Assembly: GCF_042687825.1 (NCBI RefSeq)
Contig: NZ_JBHUQE010000007.1
Coordinates: forward strand, 62,001-126,000
Length of the DNA: 64,000 nt
Reading direction: 5' to 3'
Source: Sedimentitalea sp042687825
GTDB lineage: Bacteria; Pseudomonadota; Alphaproteobacteria; Rhodobacterales; Rhodobacteraceae
The notes under the pieces are model-generated. The model was not told the origin of the DNA. It searched no databases and was given only the letters and a program-made list of their open reading frames with translations. The position numbers and the translations under genes are program-made. Below, in pieces: positions 51,045 through 60,769 of the stretch. How positions within the stretch are numbered: position 1 is the first letter of the stretch; each line of letters begins with the position of its first letter.

Positions 51045-52262
51045 TCGCGCGCGCGGCGCCGACGGCTCGCCGAGCCCGAGGCGCCGCGCCCCTGCCCCGC
51101 CTTGACCATCGCGCTGGCCCAGAAAACGGGCGGCGATGTCGCCGTTCATATGGCTGATGCGCCCGCCGGACAGGGTCGCCGCGACGCGATGTGTCCGCTC
51201 GTGCAGAATCACCAGATCGGCGCGCTGCCCAGCGACCAGCATGCCGCGATCCCGCAGGCCCAGCATGCGCGCCGGTCCCGCCGAGACCAACCCCCAGGCG
51301 ACGGCCAGATCGCAGACACCGCTTTGCGCCAGCATCAACGCCGCCCGGCGCGGGCTGGGATAGTGATAATCCGAGGCCAGCGCGTCGCACAATCCCATGG
51401 CGATCAGATCGATGGCGCTGGCATTGCCCTTGTGCGACCCGCCCCGCACCACGTTCGGCGCCCCCAGGATCACCCGGTCGCCACCGGCCCGGGCGGCCTC
51501 GGCCGCGGCCAGAGTTTCGGGAAACTCGGCGATGCGCACCCCGCGGCGGCGCCAGGCGGCGCGCATCTCGGGGGTGGCGTCGTCATGGCTGCCCATCCGT
51601 ACCCCGGCCCGCGCCAACCGGGCGGTCAGGCGGTCCAGCGCCGCCGGCACCTGATCGCCCGCGGCATGCAGGGCCTGCAACATCTCGAGGTGCCGTTCGG
51701 GATTGCGCCCGGCTTTCAGGGCCTGCCCGGTCAGGCGCGGCGGCCGCTTTCCCGCCGCCAGACGATCATGCGGCAGATGATCGTTGAACACCACATAGGG
51801 CACGCCCCATTCGGCAATGCGCGCAGGCAGCGCGGCGTAGTCCGGCAGCATATGCGTCTCAAACCGAAGCTGCGGGATCACCTCGGTCACCAGATCGGCG
51901 CGCACGTCCCGGATCGCGGCAAAGACCTGCGCCGCGAATTCCGGCCCGCGCAATCCGCCCTCCCAGCTGTAGAACTGCGCCAGGACCGCCGTGGTGATGC
52001 CGTTGGCCGCCAGTTCCGCCTCGGCGGCAATCACCCCTTCGGTCACCTGTTTCATCGCCCCGCGCCGCGGCGCCAGGTGTCGTTCGAACCCGTCGCCATG
52101 GGGATCGACGATCCCCGGCAGCACCAGAAATCCGTCCAGATCGACCGGACGGCCCACCGGATCGGCACGGATCACCCCGTCGGACAGCGACAGGCACCGG
52201 CGTGTCAGCCCCTCGGGCAACAGCACCTGCGCCCCTCTCAGGTCCAACGCAAGGCCGCTCAT
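51039..52262 (-). CDS. phnM: PhnM-like alpha-D-ribose 1-methylphosphonate 5-triphosphate diphosphatase
   Basis: This 407-residue amidohydrolase-fold protein has the PhnM pattern: GFLVLPGIVDPHGDGFERHL (metal His, ~43-62), VFNDHLPHDR, GSHDDATPE, and LASDYHYPSPRRAA. PhnM removes diphosphate in the C-P lyase route for phosphonates. No other phn gene is in the window, so it may be a solitary paralogue with a different substrate. It overlaps the lipase-like gene by 4 nt (ATGA). Confidence 0.88.
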   Translation of the reverse strand: MSGLALDLRGAQVLLPEGLTRRCLSLSDGVIRADPVGRPVDLDGFLVLPGIVDPHGDGFERHLAPRRGAMKQVTEGVIAAEAELAANGITTAVLAQFYSWEGGLRGPEFAAQVFAAIRDVRADLVTEVIPQLRFETHMLPDYAALPARIAEWGVPYVVFNDHLPHDRLAAGKRPPRLTGQALKAGRNPERHLEMLQALHAAGDQVPAALDRLTARLARAGVRMGSHDDATPEMRAAWRRRGVRIAEFPETLAAAEAARAGGDRVILGAPNVVRGGSHKGNASAIDLIAMGLCDALASDYHYPSPRRAALMLAQSGVCDLAVAWGLVSAGPARMLGLRDRGMLVAGQRADLVILHERTHRVAATLSGGRISHMNGDIAARFLGQRDGQGGAGARRLGLGEPSAPRARP

Positions 52263-53062
52263 CGCAGCGGCTCTTGCGGCGCGACCCCGGCGCACGCGCT
52301 GTCGATGCAGACGCTGTCGATGGTGCCGAAAACCGCGTCCAGCCATGAAATCTCGGGATCGAAACGTCCGAATTCGATGAAATGCAGCGCCTCGGCGATG
52401 ACCCGGGGATTGTTCATCATGAACGTGTGCGTCGCTGGCAGCTGGATATGATCGGCCATGCCCTCGACCATGGTCGAGCGCACCGAAACCTTTCCATCAT
52501 CCGGCCCGTCGATCATCGACGAGAACAGCGGGTTCAGCGTGTGAGTACCGGCGATCACCCCCAGCGGAAAATCCACGGGTGGCAAGCGCCGCGGCAGGCT
52601 GTCGGCTCCGGTTCCCAGCTGCATGCCCGCAGGACCGTGCAGCAGCCCGAACACCTCGAGATCGCCCAGCTCGTCGACCAGTTGGCTGCCCTGGTTCGGC
52701 GGCCCCAGCATCACCACACGGCCCAACAGGTCGGGACGCGCGCGGCGGAACCAATAGCGGATCAGGATACCGCCCATGGAATGAGCGACGAAATGCACCG
52801 GCTGATCGCCGCAGGCGGCCACTGCCGGTGGCAGCGTCTGTTCGGCCAGCGCCGGGATCGGCAGGTCGGTCGAGGGATAGCCGGGGCGCACAACGTCATA
52901 GCCGCGCGCCAGCAGAACCTGTTCCATGATCGCAAAGGACGCCTCGCTGCGCGCCAGCCCGTGCAAAAGCACGACGCAATCGGCCCGGGCCGGCGCCGAC
53001 CAGATCAGGAACAGAAATACCACCAGTCGCATGGGCGCCGCATACGCCGGATTCGCGCGCAT
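52259..53062 (-). CDS. Exported alpha/beta-hydrolase, lipase-like
   Basis: This 267-residue protein has an N-terminal signal (MRLVVFLFLIWSAPARAD from residue 11), the oxyanion motif VVLLHGLARS, nucleophile elbow HSMGGIL, and a later catalytic His in LPATHTFMMN. The catalytic Asp is probably in the MIDGPDDGKVS region. It resembles secreted triacylglycerol lipase or esterase proteins. ATG at 53062 or 53032 are both possible; neither has a strong ribosome-binding site. It shares a transcript with phnM. Confidence 0.85.
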   Translation of the reverse strand: MRANPAYAAPMRLVVFLFLIWSAPARADCVVLLHGLARSEASFAIMEQVLLARGYDVVRPGYPSTDLPIPALAEQTLPPAVAACGDQPVHFVAHSMGGILIRYWFRRARPDLLGRVVMLGPPNQGSQLVDELGDLEVFGLLHGPAGMQLGTGADSLPRRLPPVDFPLGVIAGTHTLNPLFSSMIDGPDDGKVSVRSTMVEGMADHIQLPATHTFMMNNPRVIAEALHFIEFGRFDPEISWLDAVFGTIDSVCIDSACAGVAPQEPLR

Positions 53063-53068
53063 GAAAAG

Positions 53069-53923
53069 TCACTTGCGGGCGGTGCGCCCGCCGCCCCTGC
53101 GCGATGCCAGAGCGATTCCGCCCAGCACCAGCCCGCCCCCCAGCACCAGACGCAGGCTGAGCTGCTCGCCCAGCAGCGCCACGCCGGCCACCAGCGCGAT
53201 GATCGGTGCCGCCAGTTGCACGATGGCGGCCATTGACGGCGTGAACCGCCCGACCACCGAATACCACAGCGCATAGCCCAGCCCCGACGTCCCGGCCCCG
53301 GACAGAACGGCAAGTCCCAACCCGGTCAGGCTGACCGACATGGCACCGCCCAGAATCAACGGCGCGACCAGGACCATCGGCAGCGCAACACAGAAATTCG
53401 CCGCGGTGCCGGCCAGTGCGTCGGGCTCGCGGCGCCCGGCCAGGGTGTAAATTGCCCAGCCCACCCCCGCGGCGACCATGAACATCACCCCGACCGGATC
53501 GGCCCGCACCGCACCGGCCGGCCACAGCACCCAGGTCAGCCCGGAAAAGGCAATCGCCGCACCCAGCGCCTGGCGCGGCAGCGGCGGCGCGCCGCGCAGC
53601 GCCGCGATCGCAAAGATCGTGACCTGCACCACGGCAAACAGCACCAGGGCCCCCAGCCCGGCATCCAGCGTCAGGTAGGCAGCGGAAAACCCGATCATGT
53701 ACAGGGTCAGCGACCCCGCCCCGACAAGGCGGCGCCGGGCGCGCAACTCCAGCGTGCCGCCGCGCAGCAGCACCAGCGCCGTCAGAACCACGGCCCCGGA
53801 CAGGACCCGCAGGATGGCGAAACTGGCCGGATCGATCGCGCCGCTGTCCACGGCCAACCGGTTCAGGATCGAATTGGCCGCAAAGGCGGTCATGGTGAGT
53901 GCGGTCAGAAGGAACAGGCGCAT
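53069..53923 (-). CDS. EamA/DMT-family transporter
   Basis: This 284-residue protein has ten predicted helices in two EamA repeats, with the family features FAANSILNRLAVDSG at the N-terminus and GAGTSGLGYALWY in the second repeat. Such proteins export or import small metabolites, often amino acids or their relatives. The substrate is unknown. It ends 7 nt upstream of the lipase-like gene, so the three minus-strand genes may form one operon. Confidence 0.9.
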   Translation of the reverse strand: MRLFLLTALTMTAFAANSILNRLAVDSGAIDPASFAILRVLSGAVVLTALVLLRGGTLELRARRRLVGAGSLTLYMIGFSAAYLTLDAGLGALVLFAVVQVTIFAIAALRGAPPLPRQALGAAIAFSGLTWVLWPAGAVRADPVGVMFMVAAGVGWAIYTLAGRREPDALAGTAANFCVALPMVLVAPLILGGAMSVSLTGLGLAVLSGAGTSGLGYALWYSVVGRFTPSMAAIVQLAAPIIALVAGVALLGEQLSLRLVLGGGLVLGGIALASRRGGGRTARK

Positions 53924-53996
53924 AGGACCGGCATAACGCCGATTTCAAGCCGCGAACACCGGCGATCTGCTGATGTACCGGTGCGGAACCAGAAGA

Positions 53997-54704
53997 TCAG
54001 GCAGCCCGGTCCGGTGCCGGGCCACGCTGCAACAATTCCCGACCGGAATGCAGCAGGCCGTCGCGGATATCACCTTCGATGGCCGCGCTCAGGGCCTGGG
54101 CGTCGCGCTGCCGCAGCGCCTCCAGAATCTCCTTGTGCCGGTCGATCAGATAGAATTCCGCGACCTTCTTGATCACCTGCCGCTGGAACGGGCCCAGTTG
54201 CAACCAGACGCTCTCGATCACCGGCATCGATGCCTGATGCGCGTTGGCGGCATACAGAATACGGTGAAATTCCTGATTTCGCAGGGTCAGCGCATCCAGA
54301 TCCCTGGCCTCGACCAACCGGTCCATCTCGTCATCCAGCCCGGTCAGTTCCTCGATCAGAATGTCGGAAACATAAGGTAGAGACCGTACTGCGGCATGTA
54401 CCTCGAGCGTGACACGCAGCGCCACCAGTTCTTCGAATTTTCCCGGCGTCATCTCGGGGATTATCATGCGGCGGTTGCCCATGACCTCGACCGCATGTTC
54501 CGAACTGAGCCGGCGCAGCGCCTCGCGCACCGGGGTCGGGCTGAGATCGAGATGCTCGGCCAGCCCACGCATGGTCAGCGACGTGCCCGGTTCGATCGCA
54601 CCCAGCATGATCGCATTGCGCAGACGCCGATAGACATGGTCCTGCGTTGTCGAACCGGATCCCGTTTCGATTTCGGGGATGTTCAGATTCAGCGTCTTGT
54701 TCAT
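53997..54704 (-). CDS. GntR-family regulator (FadR/VanR-type), likely polyamine operon regulator
   Basis: This 235-residue protein has a GntR winged helix (TMRGLAEHLDLSPTPVREAL, ~45-64) and a C-terminal FCD helical effector domain with a likely metal site (conserved Asp and His residues such as NQEFHRILY). It is divergent from the polyamine operon at 54836, and three TGTGAT half-sites lie in the shared promoter region. It is thus the likely local regulator. Whether it represses or activates is not shown. Confidence 0.88.
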   Translation of the reverse strand: MNKTLNLNIPEIETGSGSTTQDHVYRRLRNAIMLGAIEPGTSLTMRGLAEHLDLSPTPVREALRRLSSEHAVEVMGNRRMIIPEMTPGKFEELVALRVTLEVHAAVRSLPYVSDILIEELTGLDDEMDRLVEARDLDALTLRNQEFHRILYAANAHQASMPVIESVWLQLGPFQRQVIKKVAEFYLIDRHKEILEALRQRDAQALSAAIEGDIRDGLLHSGRELLQRGPAPDRAA

Positions 54705-54732
54705 GCCCGCCCCGATACCGCCTTTGATGATT

Positions 54733-54802
54733 TGTGATCATACGCCAAAAAAGTATTGACTCAAGTCGATAATGCAATCACAAGAATTTAAATGATATCA
54801 CA
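54733..54802. promoter_or_regulatory. Three TGTGAT half-sites in the gntR/puuA intergenic region
   Basis: TGTGAT occurs at 54733-54738 on the plus strand and, as ATCACA, at 54777-54782 and 54797-54802. The last two are 20 bp apart, about two helical turns. The sequence here is AT-rich and contains TTGACT (54756-54761), which could be a -35 element. These are the best candidate sites for the adjacent GntR regulator. Confidence 0.5.
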
Positions 54803-54835
54803 TTTAGTCCAAAGATATCGGAATGGGAGTCAAGC

Positions 54836-56185
54836 ATGCCGGATCAGAACGTCACAACCTGGTTGAACGAGCGGCCAGAGATCGAATCGATCTTTGCCTG
54901 TGTCTGCGATCTGAACGGAACCATGCGCGGCAAGCGCGTACCCGTCGAGCAGGCGGCCAAGATGGCCGATGGTGCATTGCGCATGCCGTTGTCGATCGTC
55001 AGCATGGACGTCTGGGGCGAGGATATCGAGAACAGCGAACTGGTGTTCGAGACCGGCGATTCCGACGGTCTGTGCGATTTCACCGGCCGTCCTTTGATGC
55101 CGATCACCTGGACCAGCCGGCCGACCGCGCTGGCGATGCTGTGGATGCGGCAAGAGGACGGCACGCCGTTTCAGGGCGACCCGCGCCGCGCGCTGGCCAA
55201 TATCGCCGACCGGTATCAGGCCATGGGTCTGACCCCGGTGGTCGCGACCGAACTGGAATTCTATCTGTGCGATCCGACCGACGACCGCCCGCAGGCACCG
55301 CGCTCGCCGGTGACCGGCAAACGGCTGGATTCGGACGGGGCGCTGTCGCTGGACGAGTTGCAGCATTTCGACACCTTTTTGAACGATGTCTACGATGCCT
55401 GCGCCGCGCAGGGCATTCCCGCCGATTCCGCGATCTCGGAGAACGGTGCCGGACAGTTCGAGATCAACATGATGCATGTCGCCGATCCGCTGCGCGCCGC
55501 CGATGACGCGGTGCTGTTCAAGCGGCTGGTGCGCGGCATCGCCCGCAAGCACGGATTTGTCGCCACCTTCATGGCCAAACCCTATGGCGACCGCGCCGGC
55601 AGCGGCTTTCACGTGCATTTTTCGCTGATCGACGAAAATGGCGTGAACGTCTTTGACAATGGCGGCGAAGAAGGCACCGAACTGATGTTGCAGGCGGTGG
55701 CCGGGCTGTTGGCGACGATGCAGGAAAACACCCTGACCTTTGCCCCGCACGAGAATTCGTACCGGCGCATGCTGCCCGGCGCCCACGCCCCGACCAGCGT
55801 CGCCTGGGGATACGAGAACCGCACCGCCGCCATCCGCATTCCCGGCGGCAGCCCCAAGGCGCGCCGGATCGAACACCGCGTCGCCGGTGCCGATGCCAAC
55901 CCCTATCTGGTCCTGACCAGCATCCTGGGCGGCGCGCTGACGGGAATCGAGGCAAAGATGCAGCCGGCCAGGCCGATCACCGGCGACGCCTATACGATGA
56001 AGCTGCCGCATCTGCCGCTGGACTGGGCCACCGCCATCGACGCCTTTCGCAACGGTGACCATGTCCAGAACGTGTTCTCAAAGCGGCTGCAGACCATGCT
56101 GGTCGAATGCAAGACGCAGGAACTGAAAAAGTTCGCGCGTCATGTCACCGATTTCGAATATCACTCTTACCTGGAGGTCGTCTGA
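54836..56185 (+). CDS. puuA: Glutamine synthetase family protein, probable gamma-glutamylputrescine synthetase
   Basis: This 449-residue protein has the GlnA-type catalytic domain: VVATELEFYL (metal Glu), ENGAGQFEIN, FMAKPYGDRAGSGFHVHFSL and RIPGGSPKARRIEHR. Such enzymes ligate glutamate to an amine; the downstream oxidase and polyamine transporter genes point to gamma-glutamylputrescine synthetase. GGGAG precedes the ATG at 54836. It overlaps the next gene by one base (TGATG). Confidence 0.9.
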   Translation: MPDQNVTTWLNERPEIESIFACVCDLNGTMRGKRVPVEQAAKMADGALRMPLSIVSMDVWGEDIENSELVFETGDSDGLCDFTGRPLMPITWTSRPTALAMLWMRQEDGTPFQGDPRRALANIADRYQAMGLTPVVATELEFYLCDPTDDRPQAPRSPVTGKRLDSDGALSLDELQHFDTFLNDVYDACAAQGIPADSAISENGAGQFEINMMHVADPLRAADDAVLFKRLVRGIARKHGFVATFMAKPYGDRAGSGFHVHFSLIDENGVNVFDNGGEEGTELMLQAVAGLLATMQENTLTFAPHENSYRRMLPGAHAPTSVAWGYENRTAAIRIPGGSPKARRIEHRVAGADANPYLVLTSILGGALTGIEAKMQPARPITGDAYTMKLPHLPLDWATAIDAFRNGDHVQNVFSKRLQTMLVECKTQELKKFARHVTDFEYHSYLEVV

Positions 56186-57495
56186 TGAACGCCATGTCAC
56201 ATCCATATGCGGGCGATGGAACCCATACCAAAAGCTACTATGCCGCGTCTGCGAACCCGGCCCCCGAGCGGCCCGAACTGTCCGGCAATGGCGAAATCGA
56301 TGTCTGCATCATCGGGGCCGGTTACAGCGGATTGTCGACCGGCCTGCATCTGGTCGAAAAGGGCTACAAGGTCGCCATCATCGAAGGCGCCCGCGTGGGT
56401 TGGGGCGCATCGGGCCGCAATGGCGGTCAGATCGTCAACGGTCTGAATGCCAGCCTGCAGACCATCAAGAAACGCTATGGCCAGGACACCGCCACCTTTG
56501 TCGCCGGTCTGGTTCAGGAAGGCGGCGAGATCATCCGCGAGCGGGTCAAGACCTATGACATCCAGTGCGACCTGAAGGACAAGAACATCTTTACCGGTCT
56601 GACCAAGGCGCATATGCGCGAACTGGAAGAGCGGATGAACCTGTGGGCCAGCTACGGCATCAAGAACCAGGAGATGCTGGACAAGGATCAGCTGCGCGCA
56701 CATATCAATTCCGATCTCTACGAGGGCGGCCTGATCGATCACAGCGGCGGTCACATGCACCCGCTGAACCTGGCTTTGGGCGAGGCCGCGGCCTTTGAAA
56801 AGCTGGGCGGCACGATCTACGAGATGTCGCCGGTCATCGATGTGGATACCGAGGCCGCGCGTCCGGTCGTCAGGACCGCCAAGGGGCAGATGACCTGCAA
56901 GACCCTGGTCCTGTGCGGCAACGCCTATCTGGGCCATGTCGTGCCGACCCTGACCTGGCGGGTGATGCCGGTTTCGACCCAGGTCATGGCCACCGAGCCG
57001 CTGGGCGAAGAGCGCGCGCATGCGCTGATCCCGCAGGATGCCTGCGTCGAGGATATCCGCTATATCCTGGACTACTATCGCCTGTCCGGCGACAAGCGTC
57101 TGCTGTTCGGCGGCGGCACCGTCTATGGCGGCGCCGACCCCAGCGACATCGAGTCCAAACTGCGCCGCAACATGGACAAGGTGTTTCCCCAGCTCAAGGG
57201 TGTCCGTGTCGACTATGCCTGGAGCGGCAATTTCGCCCTGTCCTTCAGCCGCGTGCCGCAGATGGGCCGCATCGGGGCCAACACCTATTTCGCCCATGGC
57301 TATTCCGGCCACGGCGTGACCGGCTCACACACGTTCGGGCGCATTTTGTCCGAGGCGATCGATGGCGATTTGACACGGTTCGACGTGTTCGAAAATGTGC
57401 CTTGGTATCCGTTCCCGGGCGGGCGCATGTTCCGCGTGCCCTATTCTATGGTCGGATCGTGGTGGTACGCGCTGCGTGACAAATTCGGCGTCTAG
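56185..57495 (+). CDS. puuB: FAD-dependent oxidoreductase, probable gamma-glutamylputrescine oxidase
   Basis: This 436-residue protein has a dinucleotide motif GAGYSGLSTG (residues 44-53), GWGASGRNGGQI and a DAO-type C-terminus (GYSGHGVTGSH). It should oxidise the amine of gamma-glutamylputrescine to the aldehyde, releasing ammonia and H2O2. CTGGAGG precedes the ATG. No aldehyde dehydrogenase or hydrolase for the later steps lies next to it; those must be elsewhere. Confidence 0.9.
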   Translation: MNAMSHPYAGDGTHTKSYYAASANPAPERPELSGNGEIDVCIIGAGYSGLSTGLHLVEKGYKVAIIEGARVGWGASGRNGGQIVNGLNASLQTIKKRYGQDTATFVAGLVQEGGEIIRERVKTYDIQCDLKDKNIFTGLTKAHMRELEERMNLWASYGIKNQEMLDKDQLRAHINSDLYEGGLIDHSGGHMHPLNLALGEAAAFEKLGGTIYEMSPVIDVDTEAARPVVRTAKGQMTCKTLVLCGNAYLGHVVPTLTWRVMPVSTQVMATEPLGEERAHALIPQDACVEDIRYILDYYRLSGDKRLLFGGGTVYGGADPSDIESKLRRNMDKVFPQLKGVRVDYAWSGNFALSFSRVPQMGRIGANTYFAHGYSGHGVTGSHTFGRILSEAIDGDLTRFDVFENVPWYPFPGGRMFRVPYSMVGSWWYALRDKFGV

Positions 57496-57531
57496 AACTG
57501 ACTTAATCTCATATTTCCCAGGGAGGAACCC

Positions 57532-58614
57532 ATGAAGAAACTCACAACCCTGTCCTCGGTACTGGCGCTGTGCGCCGGTGCCGCGGCGGCCGACGGCATC
57601 CTGAACGTTTATAACTGGTCCGACTACATCGCCGAGGACACGATCGCGAAATTCGAGGCCGAGACCGGCATCAGCGTGAATTATGACGTCTTTGACAGCA
57701 ACGAGGTTCTCGAGGCCAAGATGCTGACCGGCGCCAGCGGCTATGACGTGGTCGTGCCGTCGATCGAATTCATGGCCCGCCAGGCGCAGGCCGGCGTGTT
57801 CGCCGAGATCGACAAGGCCGCGCTGTCCAATTACGGCAATCTCGATCAGGGCATCCTGGACATCATCGCGGTCAACGACCCGGGCAACACCCATGGTGTA
57901 CCCTACATGATGTTCACCACCGGCATCGGTTACAACGTCAAGGACGTGGCGGCGCGGATCGACGCCGACAAGATCGGCAGCTGGGACATGATCTTTGATC
58001 CCGAAACCGTGGCCAAGCTGGCCGATTGCGGCGTGGCGGTTCTGGACAGCCCCTCCGAAATCATGGCACCGGCGCTGAACTATCTGGGGCTGGACCCGAA
58101 TTCCGAAGACAAGGGCGATCTGCAAAAGGCGACCGACCTCTTGATGTCGGTGCGCGCGCATATCCGGTATTTCCATTCCTCGCAGTACATCAACGACCTG
58201 GCCAATGGCGATATCTGCGTCGCCGTCGGCTATTCCGGCGACGTTCTGCAGGCGCGCGACCGGGCCGCCGAAGCCGGACAGGGCGTCGAAGTCGCCTATG
58301 CCATCCCGAAAGAGGGCGGACAGGTCGGTTTCGACATGCTGGCCGTGCCGGATGACGCTCCCAACCCCGAGAACGCGCTGAAGTTCATCAACTTCATTCT
58401 GCAGCCGCAAATCGCGGCGGACATCACCAACTATGTCTATTACGCCAACCCCAACACCGCCGCGACCGAGTTTGTCGTGCCCGAAGTGGCCGGTGATCCG
58501 GGCATCTACCCGCCCGCAGATGTTGCAGCGAAACTGTTTTCGCTGAAACCGCATTCGCCGCGTTTTGACCGGTCGCTGACCCGGGCGTGGACGGCGATCA
58601 AGACAGGCCAATAG
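57532..58614 (+). CDS. potF: Polyamine ABC transporter substrate-binding protein
   Basis: This 360-residue periplasmic protein has a Sec signal (MKKLTTLSSVLALCAGAAA, residues 1-19) and the PotF/PotD fold: LNVYNWSDYIAEDTIAKFE, GYDVVVPSIEFMARQ, and AVGYSGDVLQARDRA. It binds putrescine or spermidine for the PotGHI transporter. GGGAGGAACCC precedes the ATG. Confidence 0.94.
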   Translation: MKKLTTLSSVLALCAGAAAADGILNVYNWSDYIAEDTIAKFEAETGISVNYDVFDSNEVLEAKMLTGASGYDVVVPSIEFMARQAQAGVFAEIDKAALSNYGNLDQGILDIIAVNDPGNTHGVPYMMFTTGIGYNVKDVAARIDADKIGSWDMIFDPETVAKLADCGVAVLDSPSEIMAPALNYLGLDPNSEDKGDLQKATDLLMSVRAHIRYFHSSQYINDLANGDICVAVGYSGDVLQARDRAAEAGQGVEVAYAIPKEGGQVGFDMLAVPDDAPNPENALKFINFILQPQIAADITNYVYYANPNTAATEFVVPEVAGDPGIYPPADVAAKLFSLKPHSPRFDRSLTRAWTAIKTGQ

Positions 58615-58679
58615 TCCGGTCCGGCCGGCCCCGCGCCATGGGGCCGGCTGCCGTTATTTCAGAACGACAGGTGGCGAAA

Positions 58680-59819
58680 ATGTCAGACGACCAGACCGCA
58701 ACGAACGCACAGCCTTGGAACGATCCCAACGCCGAACCGTTCCTGCAGATCAAGAGCATTACCAAGAAATTCGGCGCATTCACCGCGGTGAACAACGTCT
58801 CTCTGGATATCTACAAGGGCGAGATATTCTGCCTGCTGGGCGGATCCGGCTGCGGAAAATCAACGCTGCTGCGGATGCTGTCCGGGTTCGAAAATCCGAC
58901 ATCGGGGCAGATCATCATCGATGGCCAGGACCAGGCCGGCGTTGCGCCCTATGCACGCGAAACCAACATGATGTTCCAGTCCTATGCGCTGTTCCCCCAC
59001 ATGACGGTGGAAAAGAACATCGCCTACGGGCTCAAGCGCGACGGCATCCCCAAGGCCGAAATCGCCACCCGCGTGACCGACATGCTGTCGCTGGTTCAGC
59101 TGGACCAGTTCGCCACCCGCAAGCCGCATCAGCTGTCCGGCGGCCAGCGCCAGCGCGTCGCGCTGGCCCGGTCGCTGATCAAGAAACCCAAACTGCTGAT
59201 GCTGGACGAACCTCTGGGCGCGCTGGACAAGAAGCTGCGCGAGGAAACCCAGTTCGAACTGATGAAGATCCAGGAAAGCCTGGGGGTCACCTTTGTCGTC
59301 GTGACCCACGATCAGGAAGAGGCGATGACCCTGTCCAGCCGGATCGGCGTCATGACCGCCGGCGAGATCGTGCAGGTCGGCACCCCGCACGAGATCTACG
59401 AGTTTCCGCAGAACCGTTTCGTGGCCGATTTTATCGGGTCGGTGAACATTTTCGAGGGCCGCATCAGCGAAGACGGCACCGATCACGTCGTGGTCAAATC
59501 GCAGGATACCGGAACCGACATCTATGTCCCGCACGGGATCAGCGGCGTCGAAGGCCAGAAGGTCGCCGTGGCCGTGCGCCCGGAAAAGATACTGATCAGC
59601 CGTACCCCGCAGAACGACATGCGCAATGCCGTCACCGGTGTCGTGGACGAAATCGCCTATATGGGCAATGCCACGGTCTTTCAGGTCCTTCTGGACAGTG
59701 GCAAGCGGGTGCGGGTGTCGCAATCGAACCGGACGCGTTCTGATGACGGGGCGCTGACCTGGGACGACCGGGTGCATATCGGCTGGGCCGGGGCCGCCGG
59801 AATTCTGGTGACGTCATGA
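58680..59819 (+). CDS. potG: Polyamine ABC transporter ATP-binding protein
   Basis: This 379-residue ATPase has Walker A GGSGCGKST (~53-61), signature LSGGQRQRVALARSL, Walker B LLMLDEPLGALD and the switch VVTHDQEEAM; the C-terminal third is a TOBE/regulatory domain. It drives polyamine uptake with PotH and PotI. Its TGA overlaps the potH start (ATGA). A longer reading frame upstream is not used. Confidence 0.95.
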   Translation: MSDDQTATNAQPWNDPNAEPFLQIKSITKKFGAFTAVNNVSLDIYKGEIFCLLGGSGCGKSTLLRMLSGFENPTSGQIIIDGQDQAGVAPYARETNMMFQSYALFPHMTVEKNIAYGLKRDGIPKAEIATRVTDMLSLVQLDQFATRKPHQLSGGQRQRVALARSLIKKPKLLMLDEPLGALDKKLREETQFELMKIQESLGVTFVVVTHDQEEAMTLSSRIGVMTAGEIVQVGTPHEIYEFPQNRFVADFIGSVNIFEGRISEDGTDHVVVKSQDTGTDIYVPHGISGVEGQKVAVAVRPEKILISRTPQNDMRNAVTGVVDEIAYMGNATVFQVLLDSGKRVRVSQSNRTRSDDGALTWDDRVHIGWAGAAGILVTS

Positions 59820-60769
59820 GCCGCGCGTCCGACATCGACAGCAGACTGCCAGGCGGCCGCCTGATCGGATCGCTGCTGAACCGGCTGGGGCTGGGCGGTC
59901 GCGGGCTGGTGATCGCCATCCCGACCTTGTGGCTGTTCCTGTTCTTTCTCGTGCCGTTCCTGGTGGTGGCCAAGATCTCGCTATCCGAAGCCGCCATCGC
60001 CCGCCCGCCCTATCTGCCGATCTGGGAATGGGCCGACGGCATTCTCAACCTCAATCTGAATTTCGGCAACTACCTGTTCCTGCTGGACGATCCGCTATAC
60101 ATGTCGGCCTATGCCGAATCCGTCAAGATCGCCGGCATCGCCACGATCATCACCCTGCTGATCGGCTATCCGATGGCCTATCTGATCGCCCGTTCGCCGG
60201 CAAACCAGCGCAACATCCTGCTGATGCTGGTGGTGCTGCCGTTCTGGACCTCGTTCCTGCTGCGGGTCTATGCGTGGATCGGTTTTCTCAAGGGCAATGG
60301 TCTGATCAACAACTTTCTGCTGTCGCTGGGTCTGATTGATGAACCGCTGATCATGTTGCAGACCGATTTCGCTGTCTATATCGGCATCGTCTATACCTAT
60401 CTGCCCTTCATGATCCTGCCGCTCTACGCCAATCTGGTCAAGCTGGACGAAGCCTATCTGGAAGCCTCGGCCGATCTGGGCGCCCGGCCCGCGACCACCT
60501 TTTTCACCGTGACGCTGCCGCTGTCCTATAGCGGAATCATCGCCGGCTGCATGCTGGTGTTCATTCCGGCCGTCGGTGAATTCGTGATCCCGGCACTGCT
60601 GGGCGGGCCGGACACGCTGATGATCGGCCGGGTGCTGTGGAACGAGTTCTTCTCGAACCGCGACTGGCCCATCGCATCGGCCGTGGCAATCGTGATGCTG
60701 TTCGTCCTGGTGATCCCGATCATGCTGCTGCGCAAGGCTCAGGCCGCCGAAGAAGGAGCGAACCAATGA
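59816..60769 (+). CDS. potH: Polyamine ABC transporter permease PotH
   Basis: This 317-residue permease has about six helices and the EAA-type loop EASADLGARPATTFFTVTLPLS (split motif near residues 220-235) that contacts the ATPase. It forms the translocation path for polyamines with PotI. Its stop overlaps the potI start (ATGA). Confidence 0.94.
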   Translation: MSRASDIDSRLPGGRLIGSLLNRLGLGGRGLVIAIPTLWLFLFFLVPFLVVAKISLSEAAIARPPYLPIWEWADGILNLNLNFGNYLFLLDDPLYMSAYAESVKIAGIATIITLLIGYPMAYLIARSPANQRNILLMLVVLPFWTSFLLRVYAWIGFLKGNGLINNFLLSLGLIDEPLIMLQTDFAVYIGIVYTYLPFMILPLYANLVKLDEAYLEASADLGARPATTFFTVTLPLSYSGIIAGCMLVFIPAVGEFVIPALLGGPDTLMIGRVLWNEFFSNRDWPIASAVAIVMLFVLVIPIMLLRKAQAAEEGANQ

